Shown in pieces: positions 12,561 to 24,204 of a stretch of DNA of 64,000 nt. The stretch is from Silene conica. Its lineage: Eukaryota > Streptophyta > Magnoliopsida > Caryophyllales > Caryophyllaceae. Both the position numbers and the translations under genes were made by a program. The notes under the pieces are model-generated. The model was not told the DNA's origin. It worked only from the letters and a program-made list of their open reading frames with translations, and ran no database searches. The stretch's first letter is position 1. Each line of letters opens with the position of its first letter. The DNA lies in NCBI GenBank assembly GCA_029255685.2, contig CM055312.2:26568203-26632202 (forward strand), in the 5' to 3' direction.

Positions 12561-13470
12561 TGAAAAACATAACTCTTCTCTGAGCGCACACACATGAAAG
12601 TCCTCGGCCTAGCCAGGCTGCTGAACCTGCAAACTGAGCGGTAACAAACATGAGGAAAAAGACCATATAATTAATTAAAATAAGTTATCTTAATTTATCA
12701 CCAAATATTGGCACAGCCATAGCTAAGGATGACATAATAACAATTTGTTGGACAATGAAAGAATAATTGTTATGACAGATTGACAGTATGCACACTGTAC
12801 AGTGAAACACCCTATTTATTGATCAAGGACGTAGGCGCATGATACAAGCATAACTCATGTAGATAACTTTAACCAGCAACACACCAAACCTAAGCACGTC
12901 ACAGAATAAACCGTAAATTACCTTGCATTGACAACGTATATGAAAAGGATCCTATATTAGAAGAATAGGGTAAGAAATGCACACTCGAAACCAAAGGCAA
13001 ACAAAAATACTCGTTCCTAATTTAAAACAACATACTACAAATATTTTGGTTTTGTAAAATTGAAGACATTCTACAGCCAAGTTTATTACGGAGTATGTAA
13101 TTAAGTTGAATTTAGGGGACTCATGTTCCATTTGAACTGTCTCGAATTATTTATAATCAATGATTACCACTTACCACTATGACTATAATGAATGTTGGAA
13201 AGATGTACATTGGTAAAATGATAGTGATGTAAATGAAGAACAATAACTGCAAGATGTTGATTTACCTTCAGCCTTCTTTCAACTCTGCATCCGCCATTCC
13301 TTTAAAACCCAGTTCTTTATTCCCGTTGGAACCAGAGACATCATCCCGTATGCCGGAACATAGGTATTAGCATCTTGCGAGCAAGAGAGTCGGCAACAAT
13401 CAAACTAAAAAGATCAAATTTTCTGTCACCAGCCAAAAAAAAATCAATATCAGAAAAAGAAGTATCATAC
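12561..13470. other. Non-coding spacer
   Basis: AT-rich sequence between the IPMS fragment and the next exon-like block. I see no exon with both borders and no repeat ends. Confidence 0.4.
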
Positions 13471-13576
13471 CTTGTCCACCAAATAATTTTTGACATCAGG
13501 AAGAATTGGGATATCTTTCAGATTATCTTCAAAATGGACTTCATTAATCCGTGGCAAGAGAACATCATCGAATTCT
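13471..13576 (-). pseudogene. Unrecognised spliced-looking exon
   Basis: A 106-bp minus-strand block with strong borders (TTGGCAG acceptor, GTATGA donor) reads EFDDVLLPRINEVHFEDNL then KDIPILPDVKNYLVDK. It is intact and protein-like but I do not recognise the family. No adjoining exon is visible. It is probably another captured gene fragment. Confidence 0.45.
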
Positions 13577-13841
13577 CTGCCAAAATTCACATGTCATGTA
13601 AAGCTTGAAATAGAACATAAATAAATACAACACAATAAATCTATATGTCATTTAAGGTAACAAGGAAGTAACAGAGAAAGATTGTAAAGGAAAAACAATG
13701 TTGAAAGCAAATTTTCCCAATTTATACATTCAACATCATCAAATCACCAAAAAACCCTAAAAATGGAATTGATATAATCATCCTTTGTTGTTCATAGTTT
13801 CATCATCACCCTGTTTGAACTTACACTATGTGTAATTGCAG

Positions 13842-13984
13842 GGGTTCCCGGACAGCTATAAATTTGCCGGCAACATTCAACACAGGCACCGACAGATTGG
13901 TAATGCAGTCCTCCACCCTTGGCCTTTGCATTGGGTAGGAAACTTAAAGAGGCAGTTGAGAAGAAATGTTTGCAAAGATCATAG
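13842..13984 (+). pseudogene. DNA (cytosine-5) methyltransferase MET1 terminal exon fragment
   Basis: After an acceptor (AATTGCAG) the plus strand reads GFPDSYKFAGNIQHRHRQIG NAV, the C-terminal end of the plant MET1 catalytic domain (motif X region). Continuing in the next frame it reads PPLAFALGRKLKEAVEKK followed by CLQRS and a stop at 13982-13984, as expected of the family. A single missing base after NAV shifts the frame. MET1 maintains CG methylation after replication. Only this last exon is present, and it runs opposite to all the other gene fragments in the cluster. Confidence 0.85.
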
Positions 13985-14772
13985 GTTGAAGTATGAGTCA
14001 ACAATCAATAAAATCAATATAGTCCAATTTCCCCCAAATTAACACAATTAACAATAAAATTAATAACCTGAAACAACATCAAATCTCCCCCAAATTAACA
14101 CAATTAACAATAAAATTAATATTTCCCTGATTCAATCGAGTAGTACCAGACTCGAGGAGAATGTATCTTCTTCCAACCCATTGTTAATTTCCCTTGAGAA
14201 CACTTGATCAACAACCCCAAATCCCCAGAAAACCCTAAAATTCATAAAATGATTCTAAAGAGTTACTAAAATAGAATAAAGATATGGACGAAATAGTTGA
14301 TAATAAACGGAAACACCAACCTTGTATAAACAAATAAAAGGCCGAAAAATCAAAAAAAGATACACATAAGAAATGGAAATAGAGGAAGCAGAGGAAATGA
14401 AGTAAGAAACAAATACAAAATTAAGGGAAGAACCATCTAAGATTACGAAGAAATAATGAACAACTTTGGATCTTTGATACAAACTGCTCCAATCGAACAC
14501 CTTATTTCTTATTATTTTTTCCAATGAAGATGATGAAGAAGATGAGGTTGAAACTATTTTTTTGGTTTTGTAAAATGAAAAAAGGAAGAAGTATGGGAGG
14601 AGGAAGTATGGGAAGAGGTAGGGAAGTATGGGAGGATGACAGTCTAAAACAGGTAAAAGGACGGAGGATATGACAAACAGTCCACTATTCAGCACATGAT
14701 AGGCACGCTTTCTACTGGCCTACTGTTCCATTTTCCCAAGTTCTCACATTTATAGGGGTTGTAGATATACTA
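13985..14772. other. Non-coding flank with a short tandem duplication
   Basis: A block of 'CCCCCAAATTAACACAATTAACAATAAAATTAATA' type is present twice in tandem (about 14030 and 14088). The rest is AT-rich with purine-rich runs around 14520-14620. An open stretch on the minus strand (14255-14695) is low-complexity and has no family resemblance. Confidence 0.4.
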
Positions 14773-14969
14773 CTCCCTCTAAGTTTCCATGATTGTTCTT
14801 ATTTCCCTTTTGGTGCGAGTTTAGTGATTGTTCCTATTTCCTTTTCTAATAACTCTTTTGTGGTCCAAAATGAATTGGGTGTGAGGTAGGGGGTTTTGTG
14901 TGATTTAGAATGATTTTCTTATTTTTTGGGTATAAAGCAAAAGGAACAATCATGGAAACTCAGAGGGAG
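14773..14969. mobile_element. Stowaway-type MITE
   Basis: A 197-bp element has inverted ends: CTCCCTCTAAGTTTCCATGA on the left, and the reverse complement of the right end reads CTCCCTCTGAGTTTCCATGA. TA lies on both sides (14771-14772 and 14970-14971). The CTCCCTC ends and TA target duplication define Tc1/mariner-derived Stowaway elements. It is non-coding and depends on a transposase supplied elsewhere. Confidence 0.9.
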
Positions 14970-14971
14970 TA

Positions 14972-15490
14972 TATGAAAATTATAATATATTCTAGAATAA
15001 AAGCTTTACATATATCTATAGTCTCTAATTTTATATAGAATATCAATGTTGTTAGGATCGGACTTGATCGATGAGCTTCTCAGGATCGAATCGATAGGAT
15101 CAGATCGTAGAATCGTAAGATCCAATAAACTAACACTAAAATGGGTCATAAATAGTCTTACATGGAGATATGAGACAAATCTGTTACTTTTTTCCTTATG
15201 AATTATGTTCGTATCTTTTCCAAATTATTTGACATTTCAAACTTAAAATGAATATCTATGTCTGGATTCAGAATGTGTGGAACCAAAATGAAAGTAGTTA
15301 ATTATTTAACTATAAAAAAATTCTTACCTAAAAGGAACGTTTGCGACCAATCACACATTCAACCAAATTAAGAGCAATATTACTATTTTTTGGTACAACG
15401 GTAACATTACTAATCAAGTAAATATTACACACTTTCGTACTTAATTATGTGAAAGAAATGAAATAGTTTATTTAATTAAGTAAAAATGAA
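14972..15490. other. Non-coding sequence with a GATC-rich dispersed repeat
   Basis: Around 15055-15125 the words GGATCG, GATCGTAGAATCGTAAGATCC and GGATC recur. The same motif series appears at about 30520-30690. Nothing else is recognised. Confidence 0.4.
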
Positions 15491-18079
15491 TTAAGATAAG
15501 GGTTTTTTGTCAGAAACTATCTTTTATTTAGGGTCATTTGTGAACAACTACCTTTTATTTTATTTTTGGCTTTCTACTACCTTTTATTTCTTCTTTTTAA
15601 AAAAGACTACCCAAAATCCATGTTTCGGTAAAAAAAAGTCAACTTTCCGGCATTGACTTGCTCTTTTGTCCCATTTTTTACTCATACAACCCATTTTTCT
15701 CCCTTTATTCACCCAATAAAAATCTGAAAATGCGCATCTCCACAGTCGGCGCCTAATCAACAATCTCTCCTGGCAATATCACGCACCAAACATCTCTATC
15801 TCCCCCTCTATCTCCATTGTCACCTTTATTGTCATCTTTACCTTCGTCCTTATATTTCGATAACCCTATGGGCTATTCATAATTCATCAACCTAATGTAT
15901 ATCAAAGTTGGATATCACATAAGCGATAATAAGAGCGAGTCCAAAACACTACAACAAAATGGCACTTGCGCCACGATTTATGTCACGGAAATTCATAATT
16001 CGTGACCTAAATTTGCTTAGTCACGGGAAAAATGGTCCACTTCCTTCAAAATTAATTGGTAAAAAAATTTATGTCACGGGAAAATATATCCGTGACAAAT
16101 AATTGTTTTTAGTCACGAATTAAGCCATGACTGTGGCTAACAAATGCGTTTAGTCACGCATCAAGTCACGAACGTGGCTAATAATTATTTTTAGCCACAA
16201 TTTCGTGGCTAATTATGATTTATTGTCACATGTAAGTTAACCGTGACTAACTAGTGTGGTTAGCCACACTGAATTCTTAACGTGGCTAATTATGATTTAT
16301 TGTCACAGCTAAATTATCCGTGACTATATTGCTCTTAGCCACTCACTGAATTCTTATCGTGGCTAATTGTGATTTATTGTCACAAGTAAATTACCCGTGA
16401 CTAATTATTGCCCTTAGCTACGCACTGGATTTTTACCGTGACTAATATTTTTGATATGATAACAAATAATAGTACAAAATTATTAGTGCAACATGGTGTG
16501 TACTGTGACAATCATGTGCGCCGTATTATTGTGAGATGGGAACAATATTCGTACTTAATGTTCTTCACTATTGACGTAAATGATCTTATTATGATTATTC
16601 TTATTATTGGATTTAGTCTGTCACAAGTGAGAATTTGTGCAATTTGTTATGATTATTCTTATTAACACTATTCACTTGAAAATGAATATGATTATATGAA
16701 TAAATGATTGTTGTTTAACAATTTATTTTGCTTTATTTTCGTTGAATGCTGCTTTACTTTAAGTATACGTTTAATTATGTAATGACAATTTTGTAATTTC
16801 AAAGCTACTTACCCAGTTACTCAATTTATTAAATTGCGCAACAAGCCCGACAAAAAACACTACAACAAATTGACACTCAATTTAATAAGAAAATTACCAT
16901 CGTCTTAATTTTTTATTTTTTTACAGATTAGAATAATATTTAGTGGCTTTTTCATAACATCGATAATTTAATAAATAATTAATTCTTTTTTGTTAAATTT
17001 ATAATATTGAAAAACATTATTTAGAGACCGCATCACATTTAAAGAGAAATTATGTCCAATTAAATAATTAACTTATTAACACCTATCATTGAGAAGTCTG
17101 AAACTAATATATTGTTAAACAAGCTTTTCATTAGAAAATTGATTTACAACTTTATTTTTGTAAAATATTTCTACAGGAAGTTGAATTCGAGATGTTAAAT
17201 TGGAAAAAAATTGGGGAAGTTTTTAAGGAGAAAAAAAAGAAAAGACAATTACATTTAAAATATGATTAAATAAAAAAAGTAGTCTAAAAAAGTAAATTCA
17301 AAATGATTTCCAACAAATCATTGAATAAAATGGGAAAAAAAACACATTGATAAAATAACCGATATAAAAAAATCAATATAGAAAAACATTTTAATTATTG
17401 AAAATGAGCGTATCACACCGAAAAGTAAAATTAAAATTAAAATAATAAATTTACATGTGTAAATAATGTGAAATTTTTTTGACAAAAAGAAATATCAAGA
17501 ATAATGAAAAGAAATCAATTTAGAGAAAACAAAAATTTATACGATATTTTCTGTGTTTTTTGGCAAAAATTGATTATTTTCGAGTTAATAATGTCTTGGT
17601 CATTTATTTTAGTAATAAAACTCGGTCATTGATACCCATATGTAATCATTATTCAAAAGTGATCATTATTTAGTAAAAAGTGATTAAACTTTTTTTCGTT
17701 ACAAATACGACGATCTTACAAATAGTATTTGTGTGGAAAAATATATGAAAAAATGGATAAAAGAGAAATAAAATAAAAATGCCGACAAATGAAAAAAAAA
17801 AATATATATATATATTAGGGAAAAAAATATAAGCAAAATGTGATTAAATAGTTTGGAGAAAATGGTTTTGTTGACTCGGGCAAAAAATGACCCGAGTGTC
17901 ATTAGTCGGGAGGTCAACATTGAAAACTCGAGTAATTTGAGAAAAATAATACTTTTTTCGCAAAAATATGTACATCATTTAATATTTTTAGTGAAGGTAA
18001 TTTAGAAAAAAAGGAATATAATTTAAAAAGGTTTCAAAGTGTTAACTATATCAACAAGCTTAAGTTTCATTTTCGGTAG

Positions 18080-18150
18080 CTCATCATAAGAACTCCACAG
18101 TTAAGCGTACTCAGGTGAGAGTAGTCTTGGGATGGGTGACCTGAGAAGGA
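18080..18150 (+). pseudogene. 5S rRNA-like sequence, probably a Cassandra-type fragment
   Basis: The run AGAACTCCaCAGTTAAGCGT followed by ACTCAGGTGAGAGTAGTCTT and GGGATGGGTGACCT aligns with about positions 38-95 of plant 5S rRNA. It includes the A box, intermediate element and C box of the internal Pol III promoter. The upstream 'GCTCATCATAAGAACTCC' matches the form I recall from Cassandra TRIM LTRs better than genuine 5S genes. The ends of 5S rRNA are missing, so it is not a functional rRNA gene. Confidence 0.7.
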
Positions 18151-18257
18151 TATACGATTCGATTCGGAAAAGTGAATGAGTTGTGATTGTAAATAACGAG
18201 TTGAGATAACTAACCAAGCAAGAATTAAAGCTTGACAAAATTACATATGTAACCAAA

Positions 18258-18335
18258 AGAGTTTGGTAGTGTGGTGGTTGCTCACCTCATCCCTTAACCC
18301 TGAGGTCGGGGGTTCGATCCCTACCCATAGGATTT
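18258..18335 (+). repeat. tRNA-derived SINE-like head
   Basis: TTGGTAGTGTGGTGGTTGCT followed 45 bp later by GGGTTCGATCC resembles the A and B boxes of a tRNA gene, as found at the head of plant SINEs. It lies about 100 bp after the 5S-like segment. No clear SINE tail or target duplication was seen. Confidence 0.5.
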
Positions 18336-19081
18336 AGACCAAGAAAAAAGATTCCATATGAGAAAATATTTTCATTATAAGTAAAAAATAATATATTACA
18401 TTTTGTTTATTTATTTTTTATTTTTTTGTTTGCCACGGGAATAATTTTGGTCACGGGAATTATTAGCCACGTGATAATCTGTGGCTAAAACTATAATTTT
18501 AGCCACGTTCTTGTTTTTCCCGTGGCTATCTGTTAGCCACGGCCACTTGGGCCACGGAAGGTATTTCCGTGGCAAAGAGCTTTAGCCACAGGAAATTAGT
18601 ACTTGTGCCACGAATTTAATCGTGGCCCAAGTGCTTAATTGTAGTAGTGAAATGATTTTCGAATAGTTAGTACTAGGCTTGAATTTTGCCGATAATAGAT
18701 CAAAATTATTGTTGAAGAAAAATATATGTGGATGGTGATTTTGTTTTTGGTGAATTAGGTGTTTGATTCGGATAAGTGATGCACAAATTGAGGTGATCAA
18801 TGCAGAGTTTAATGGATCTTTATCGTCAAATATTATGGTTATAATGTAAAGAGTTAGACTCAACATGATAATGACAAGACAACGCCGTATAATTGACTTT
18901 TCTCGCCGGAAGTGAAGTGTTGGTAGTCTTTTCCAAAATGAAAAAATAAAAGGTAGTAGAAAGCCAAAAATAAAATAAAAGTAGTTGTTCTCAAACGACC
19001 CTAAATAAAAGGTAGTTTCTAACAAAAAAACCTTAAGATAAATGTAAAACATATATTATACTTTAGAGAAATCCAAAATAT

Positions 19082-19531
19082 GTCAAATTTCGATTTAAGG
19101 ACAATAAATATAAATATTAAAGACCACAATGATATAGATACGTTAAGTGGAATAATTGTGTGGATGACATGCACTTTAAATAAGTATTGAAATGTATTTC
19201 ATAAACAATAAAATATTTGTTCCGACGTATTTTCACCTTATTTTTTACCAATGCGACATTGTGTTATAAAGTGACATATTTTTACGGGGTCAGGTAGAGA
19301 GGTTTTGAGAGAGGATGTAAGTGTCTTCAGGGTACAGTTACTCTCCGACGCTTAAGAGTGTGATTTGAGTAGTACAAGCAACTAGGTCAGCGCTGTTCAG
19401 AGATACAATTGATGATTCTGACGATCAAGTTGGTTAGCTGGGTTATCAAATTATGATTTAAGGAGTATAAATATTAATGTAAATATAAATATAAATATAA
19501 ATAATAAAGAACACAATGATTTAGGTGAGTT
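19082..19531. repeat. Dispersed repeat copies flanking the copia element
   Basis: 19285-19445 carries a repeat (GTGTCTTCAGGGTA … TTACTCTCCGACG … GTTCAGAGATACAATTGATG … CAAGTTGGTTAGCTGGGT). Diverged copies lie at about 28620-28840 and 29080-29260. 19082-19190 also resembles 19480-19531 continued at 28000-28060 across the copia insertion, an old direct duplication. Confidence 0.6.
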
Positions 19532-20521
19532 TGTGGGAAAATATCTCTATATATTCCCAATTCTTTATATGTAGGATTATAACGAATTTATAACGTACGA
19601 TTTACACTCATAAAGGAAGAACACGATACAAAGATTGGGATTAAGAATTAACCTTTTGTCCTTGCAAAGGCCTAAGATCAGATATCAAAACAGACATCCT
19701 CTTAATCGTTGCACCCAAGATGTCCTGAGAACTACCTTCCTAAGTTAGAAACTGCAAAATTATCTCTAATTTTGTGTAAGATGAAAGCTAGAGAAAGAGA
19801 AGGGAGAAATTTGCGTAGGAACTCGTGCCTTTATAAGGTGTCGAGTTGGTTTATTTATAGGTGAGTGTATCGAGTAGTTTAGTCAGAATACAACTCTTCT
19901 ATTTATACTACTAACAACTTCTCCTAATAACCATTAGATAGAATTTCGCTCCCAACATAACTGATCCACACGCCACAGCTGTAGTCATGTGACCTAATGT
20001 AGCAAACGGAGTTTTATCTGTAAAAATCGGTTGTTATACTCTCTTAGTGTAATGTTTATCTTTTATAAATATCGTATATTTATATTTTAACAATTAAATA
20101 TAACCGTTTATATTTAACTGAATTATTTAATCTTTATTAAATAATTTCATTACACACTAATTAAATGTAACATTTTATTACATTTAATTACGAATTAACA
20201 TTTTAATTCGTCTTAGCTAATATTATTGAATCAATATTAAATAATTATATCATCATTACATTGACTAACCGTTTAGTCGTATATGGTATCAATATGATTA
20301 CATTTTCATCTAATCATATCTCTCAGATTCCATCCTTTTGGTGTGACTCTTAGGGACCAGTTGATTACCGTCATCTGTATGACAATAACGTCAAAATTTC
20401 TAGCAAGTCAACAGTTATTGATAACGTGAATCAACTGGCTAAAATACAAAGTATACTCTGTGTTTCTTTAAGAGATTTATACGTGTTGTCGCACTAACTG
20501 TTGAAGACACTAGCTCCAACA
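19532..20521 (-). repeat. 3' LTR of the 19.5-28 kb copia element
   Basis: About 990 bp, beginning TGTGGGAAAATATC and ending GCTCCAACA on the plus strand. On the element's sense strand it is the 3' LTR. It contains the paired block described under findings at 20357-20438. Confidence 0.9.
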
Positions 20522-21299
20522 ATCTCCCACTTGTCCGTACAAGTGTATGTGCGATAACCGATTCTCATATCCAATTAAATTTCTTCCACTCAATGTAAAA
20601 CAATTTGCAAATCTGTATTCACAAAGGTCGTATTTTACAAGCGATATGTATCAAGAGTGGTTTTCCCGACTAGAGAGTAACTCAACTGATAACGAATCAT
20701 TATTCGAGCTTGGCCAAGCATTTCAGTTACTACTCCTCGAGTGGCCCTGAGAAATATTAAAACCTGATAAGGGGTGGATATTTCCTTCAATTCGAATCTT
20801 GAAGAGGTAAGCACAGTATGAAATGACCCAAAAAAAATCTGTTTAGCCCCAGTTACGGTCACCTAGTGAGAAGAAATCAAAGTCACACAAAACTGCCCTT
20901 TATCTCAAGAAACAGTCGACAGTCAAAAGAATCGACTCAAGGAACACGATGGACGTCCTATCCACAACCCGGCACCGAATGTTCAGTAACATTTAGGACT
21001 CCATTCCATCGTCACGAAAATGTCCAACGAGTTATCGTTATAATCTCGTATCTGTGATCGGTCAGTCAACGGTTTGACATATGGTTTATTGAACCCACCA
21101 TCAATCGACGTCACAAAATAATTGCCAAAGTTATCAGCTCGTGTATGCGATTACGGACAAAACAAAATATAATGTAATTCAGTTCACTTTGTGGTGTTCA
21201 ATGTTGTCAGTACAATCCACATGAAAAACAATAATAAAACAAAATTGATGGTGTTATAAATAGTATATGAAATAGATACAATATCCAATCCACAAAGTA

Positions 21300-24200
21300 C
21301 TAATACAACTCAGGAACACGTTTAACTCCCATTGAAATAACGTGCCCTTCATGTTTATCATGTCTTAATGGTTTAGTGAGAGGATCTGCGATGTTGTCAT
21401 CCATCGCCATCTTGTCTATCACTATCTCCTTTTACTCCACGTAGTCTCGAATGAGGTGAGCTTTTCGCAGTATATGTCTAGATTTATTGCTAGACTTAGG
21501 CTCCTTAGCCTGGAAGAGGGCACTTCTATTATCGCAATAAATAGTGATCGGGTCGTTCAAATTAGGAACTATAGTGAGTCAATAAGTCAATACCCAATCT
21601 TTAGTCCTTCGTAGGTACTTAAGAATGTGTTTAACAACCATCTAGTGTGGTTCACCTGGATTGCCTTGGTACCGACTCGTCATACTCAAAGCATATGTCA
21701 TGTCTGGACGTGTGCATATCATGGCATACATGATCGATCATATAGCTGACGCATAAGGAATGTGACTCATGCGTTTGACCTCTTCCGGTGTCTTAGGTGC
21801 CTGAGACTTACTCAAATGCATCCCCGAGATCATCGGAAGTAACCCCTTTTTGGAGTTGGTCATGCTGAATCTGTCAAGAATCTTATCTATATAAGACACC
21901 TGACTCAGTGATAATATCCGTCGTGATCTATCTCTACAGATACGAATCCCCAATATACATTGTGCCTCACCCAGATCTTTCATCTGGAAATGGTTCTTTA
22001 ACCATACTTTAACCGAAGATAAGAGAGGGATGTCATTTCCGATCAAGAGTATGTCGTCGACATACAACACCAGAAAGACGATCTTGCTCCCACTCGACTT
22101 GATATATAAGCATGGTTCTTTGACTGATCGAATAAAACCATTCTTTTTTATCAGTTGGTCGAAGCGATGATTCCAACTCCTAGATGCTTGTTTAAGTCCA
22201 TAAATGGAACGTTTACGCTTGCACACTTTCTTAGGATTTTTAGGATCTGTGAAACCTTCGGGTTGTACCATGTACAATTCCTCTTCCAAATAACCGTTTA
22301 AGAAGGCGGTTTTCACATCCATTTGCCATATTTCATAGTCATGAAATGCAGCAATCGCTAAGATAATCCGAATGGAACGCAGCATTACTACGAGTGCAAA
22401 AATCTCATCATAGTGCAACCCTTGCACTTGAAGAAACCTTTTGCCACTAGTCGTGCCTTATAGGTGTCTAGTTGTCCCTCGATGGAACGCTTTATCTTAT
22501 AAAGCCATTTGCACTGAAGAGGTCGTACCTTATCAGGCAAATCAACCAACTCCCATACGTCATTTTCATACATGGAGTCAATTTCGGATTGCATGGCAGT
22601 AAGCCATAGCTTTGAGTCGGAACAGGTCATGGAACCTTTATAGGTCATGGGTTCGTTACTCTCTAAGAGAAAAACGTCAACTCCGTCAAGTTCCTTGATC
22701 ATACCGATGTATCTATCTGGAGGAATGGAGTATCTACCCGACCTTATGGGTTCCTCAGGAACATTGACTGCAACAGAAGATGAAGGAACGGTTTCCTCCA
22801 TTGGTTGCTCATTAGTTGGTTCTTGAACCTCCGACAGATCGAAGGTTCTATTACTTGTCTTATTCTCAAGAAACTCTTTCTCTAAGAACTTCGCACTAGC
22901 CGCAACAAAAACGCGGTGTTCGGTAGGCGAATAGAAGTAATGACCAAACATTCCTTTTGGATAACCAATAAAGTATGTCTTGACCGATCGCGGGCAGAGC
23001 TTGTCCTCGTGTGTCCACTTGACATAAGCCTCGCAGCCCCAAACCCGAATAAAGGACAAGTTAGGGATCGTTCCCTTCCATATCTCATATGAAGTCTTGT
23101 CAACAGCTTTAGACGGACTTCAGTTAAGTATAAGAGCAGCTGACAATAGAGCAAAACCCCATAATGAATCTGGCACAACTGTGTGACTCGTCATGGATCG
23201 AACCATATTTAATAGTGTTTGATTTCTCCGTTCGGACACAGCATTTAATCGTGGTTTTCCAGGTGGAGTTAACTGTAGTACTATACCACAGCCTTTAAGG
23301 TGTTGATCAAACTCATTTGAAAGATACTCACCACCACGATCTGATCGTAGTGCTTTAATATTTCTATCCAGTTGATTTTCAACCTTCGCCTTGAATACCT
23401 TGAACTTTTCAAAGGATTCACTTTTATGCTTCATTAAGTAGACATATCCGTATCTACTTAAATCGTCCGTGAAAGTGATGAAATATCTATAGCCGTCTTG
23501 CGCGGTGATTGACATAGGTCCACATACATTTGTATGCACGAGGCCTAATAGGTCAACATCGCGCATTCCAACACTTTTGAAGGAAATATGAGTCATTTTG
23601 CGTATGAGACATGATTCACATGTGCCAAATGATTCATAATCCAATGGAGATATAGCGTCATTCGGTATTAGTTGCTTTACACATTTCTCATTTATGTGTC
23701 TCATACGACAGTGTCATAGATATGTTTGATCTTTGTCACCAACCTTTAATTTCTTATTATTCATGTGTAATATTTCAGTCGATTGATCTAAGACATATAT
23801 ACCATTCATGGAAACTACTTTACCATAAACCATTCCATTTAAAGAGAAAATACAACTATTATCCTTTATTAAGAATGAAAATCCGTCTTTATCGAGTACG
23901 GAAACTGAAATAATGTTCTTAGATAAACTGGGTACATAATAACAGTTATACAGATATAACTCAAATTCGCTCGGTAGCTGGATCACATATGTTCCCATGG
24001 AAGTAGCAGCAACTTTTGCTCCTTTCTCGATTCGCAGGTCCACATCACCCTTTGCGAGAGGTGTGATGTTTTTTAGGCCCTGCAAATGATTACACAAATG
24101 AGAAACACAACCAGTATCAAGTACCCAAGTTCCGAAACTTACATGGTTAATCTCAATCATGTGAATATAAGATGACATATCAACAGGAGCGACGGGGCCT
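21300..24200 (-). pseudogene. Copia pol remnants (protease, integrase, RT, RNase H)
   Basis: Family signatures are visible in order on the minus strand: the protease active-site stretch around WVLDTGCVSHL, an integrase with the zinc-binding and GGEYLSNEF catalytic-core region, a reverse transcriptase with VKTAFLNG and the YVDDILLIG catalytic motif, and an RNase H tail with HLIRDYVE-like and DPLTKPL-like sequence. The region is fragmented by several breaks and is a fossil. Confidence 0.85.
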
Positions 24201-24204
24201 ACTT

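Larger units (their letters stand above)
15947..18649. mobile_element. Non-autonomous CACTA (En/Spm) element
   Basis: It starts CACTACAACAAAATGGCACT and the reverse complement of its right end starts CACTACTACAATTAAGCACT. A 3-bp AAA lies on each side (15944-15946 and 18650-18652), as expected for CACTA elements. Both ends carry many subterminal motifs, GTCACGG and CGTGGCTAA in either orientation. They are about 15 within 15970-16450 and about ten within 18430-18630, like the transposase-binding arrays of En/Spm. The 2 kb between is AT-rich and has no transposase, but contains 5S-like and tRNA-like sequences. Confidence 0.9.
15500..19032. mobile_element. MULE-type non-autonomous DNA transposon, split by a CACTA insertion
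   Basis: Inverted ends of about 113 bp: the left begins GGGTTTTTTGTCAGAAACTA and the reverse complement of the right begins GGTTTTTTTGTTAGAAACTA. Both continue through 'CTTTTATTTAGGGTC' and 'TTTATTTTTGGCTTTCTACT'. A perfect 9-bp target duplication TTAAGATAA flanks it (15491-15499 and 19033-19041), the length expected for Mutator-like elements. The element proper is about 830 bp without transposase, and the rest is the CACTA insert at 15947-18649. The same TIR family occurs at 43221-43811 in the PWR intron. Confidence 0.9.

Noticed and set aside
14255-14695. 146-codon minus-strand open stretch
   Set aside because: It is low-complexity (serine run, aromatic-rich) over purine-rich DNA, with no splice partners or known domain.
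18080-18150. Functional 5S rRNA gene
   Set aside because: Only the middle half is present with several differences, and no tandem array is visible.
18582-19052. 156-codon minus-strand open stretch at the MULE right end
   Set aside because: It runs through the CACTA end, its target site and the MULE terminal repeat, so it cannot be a gene of any one element.
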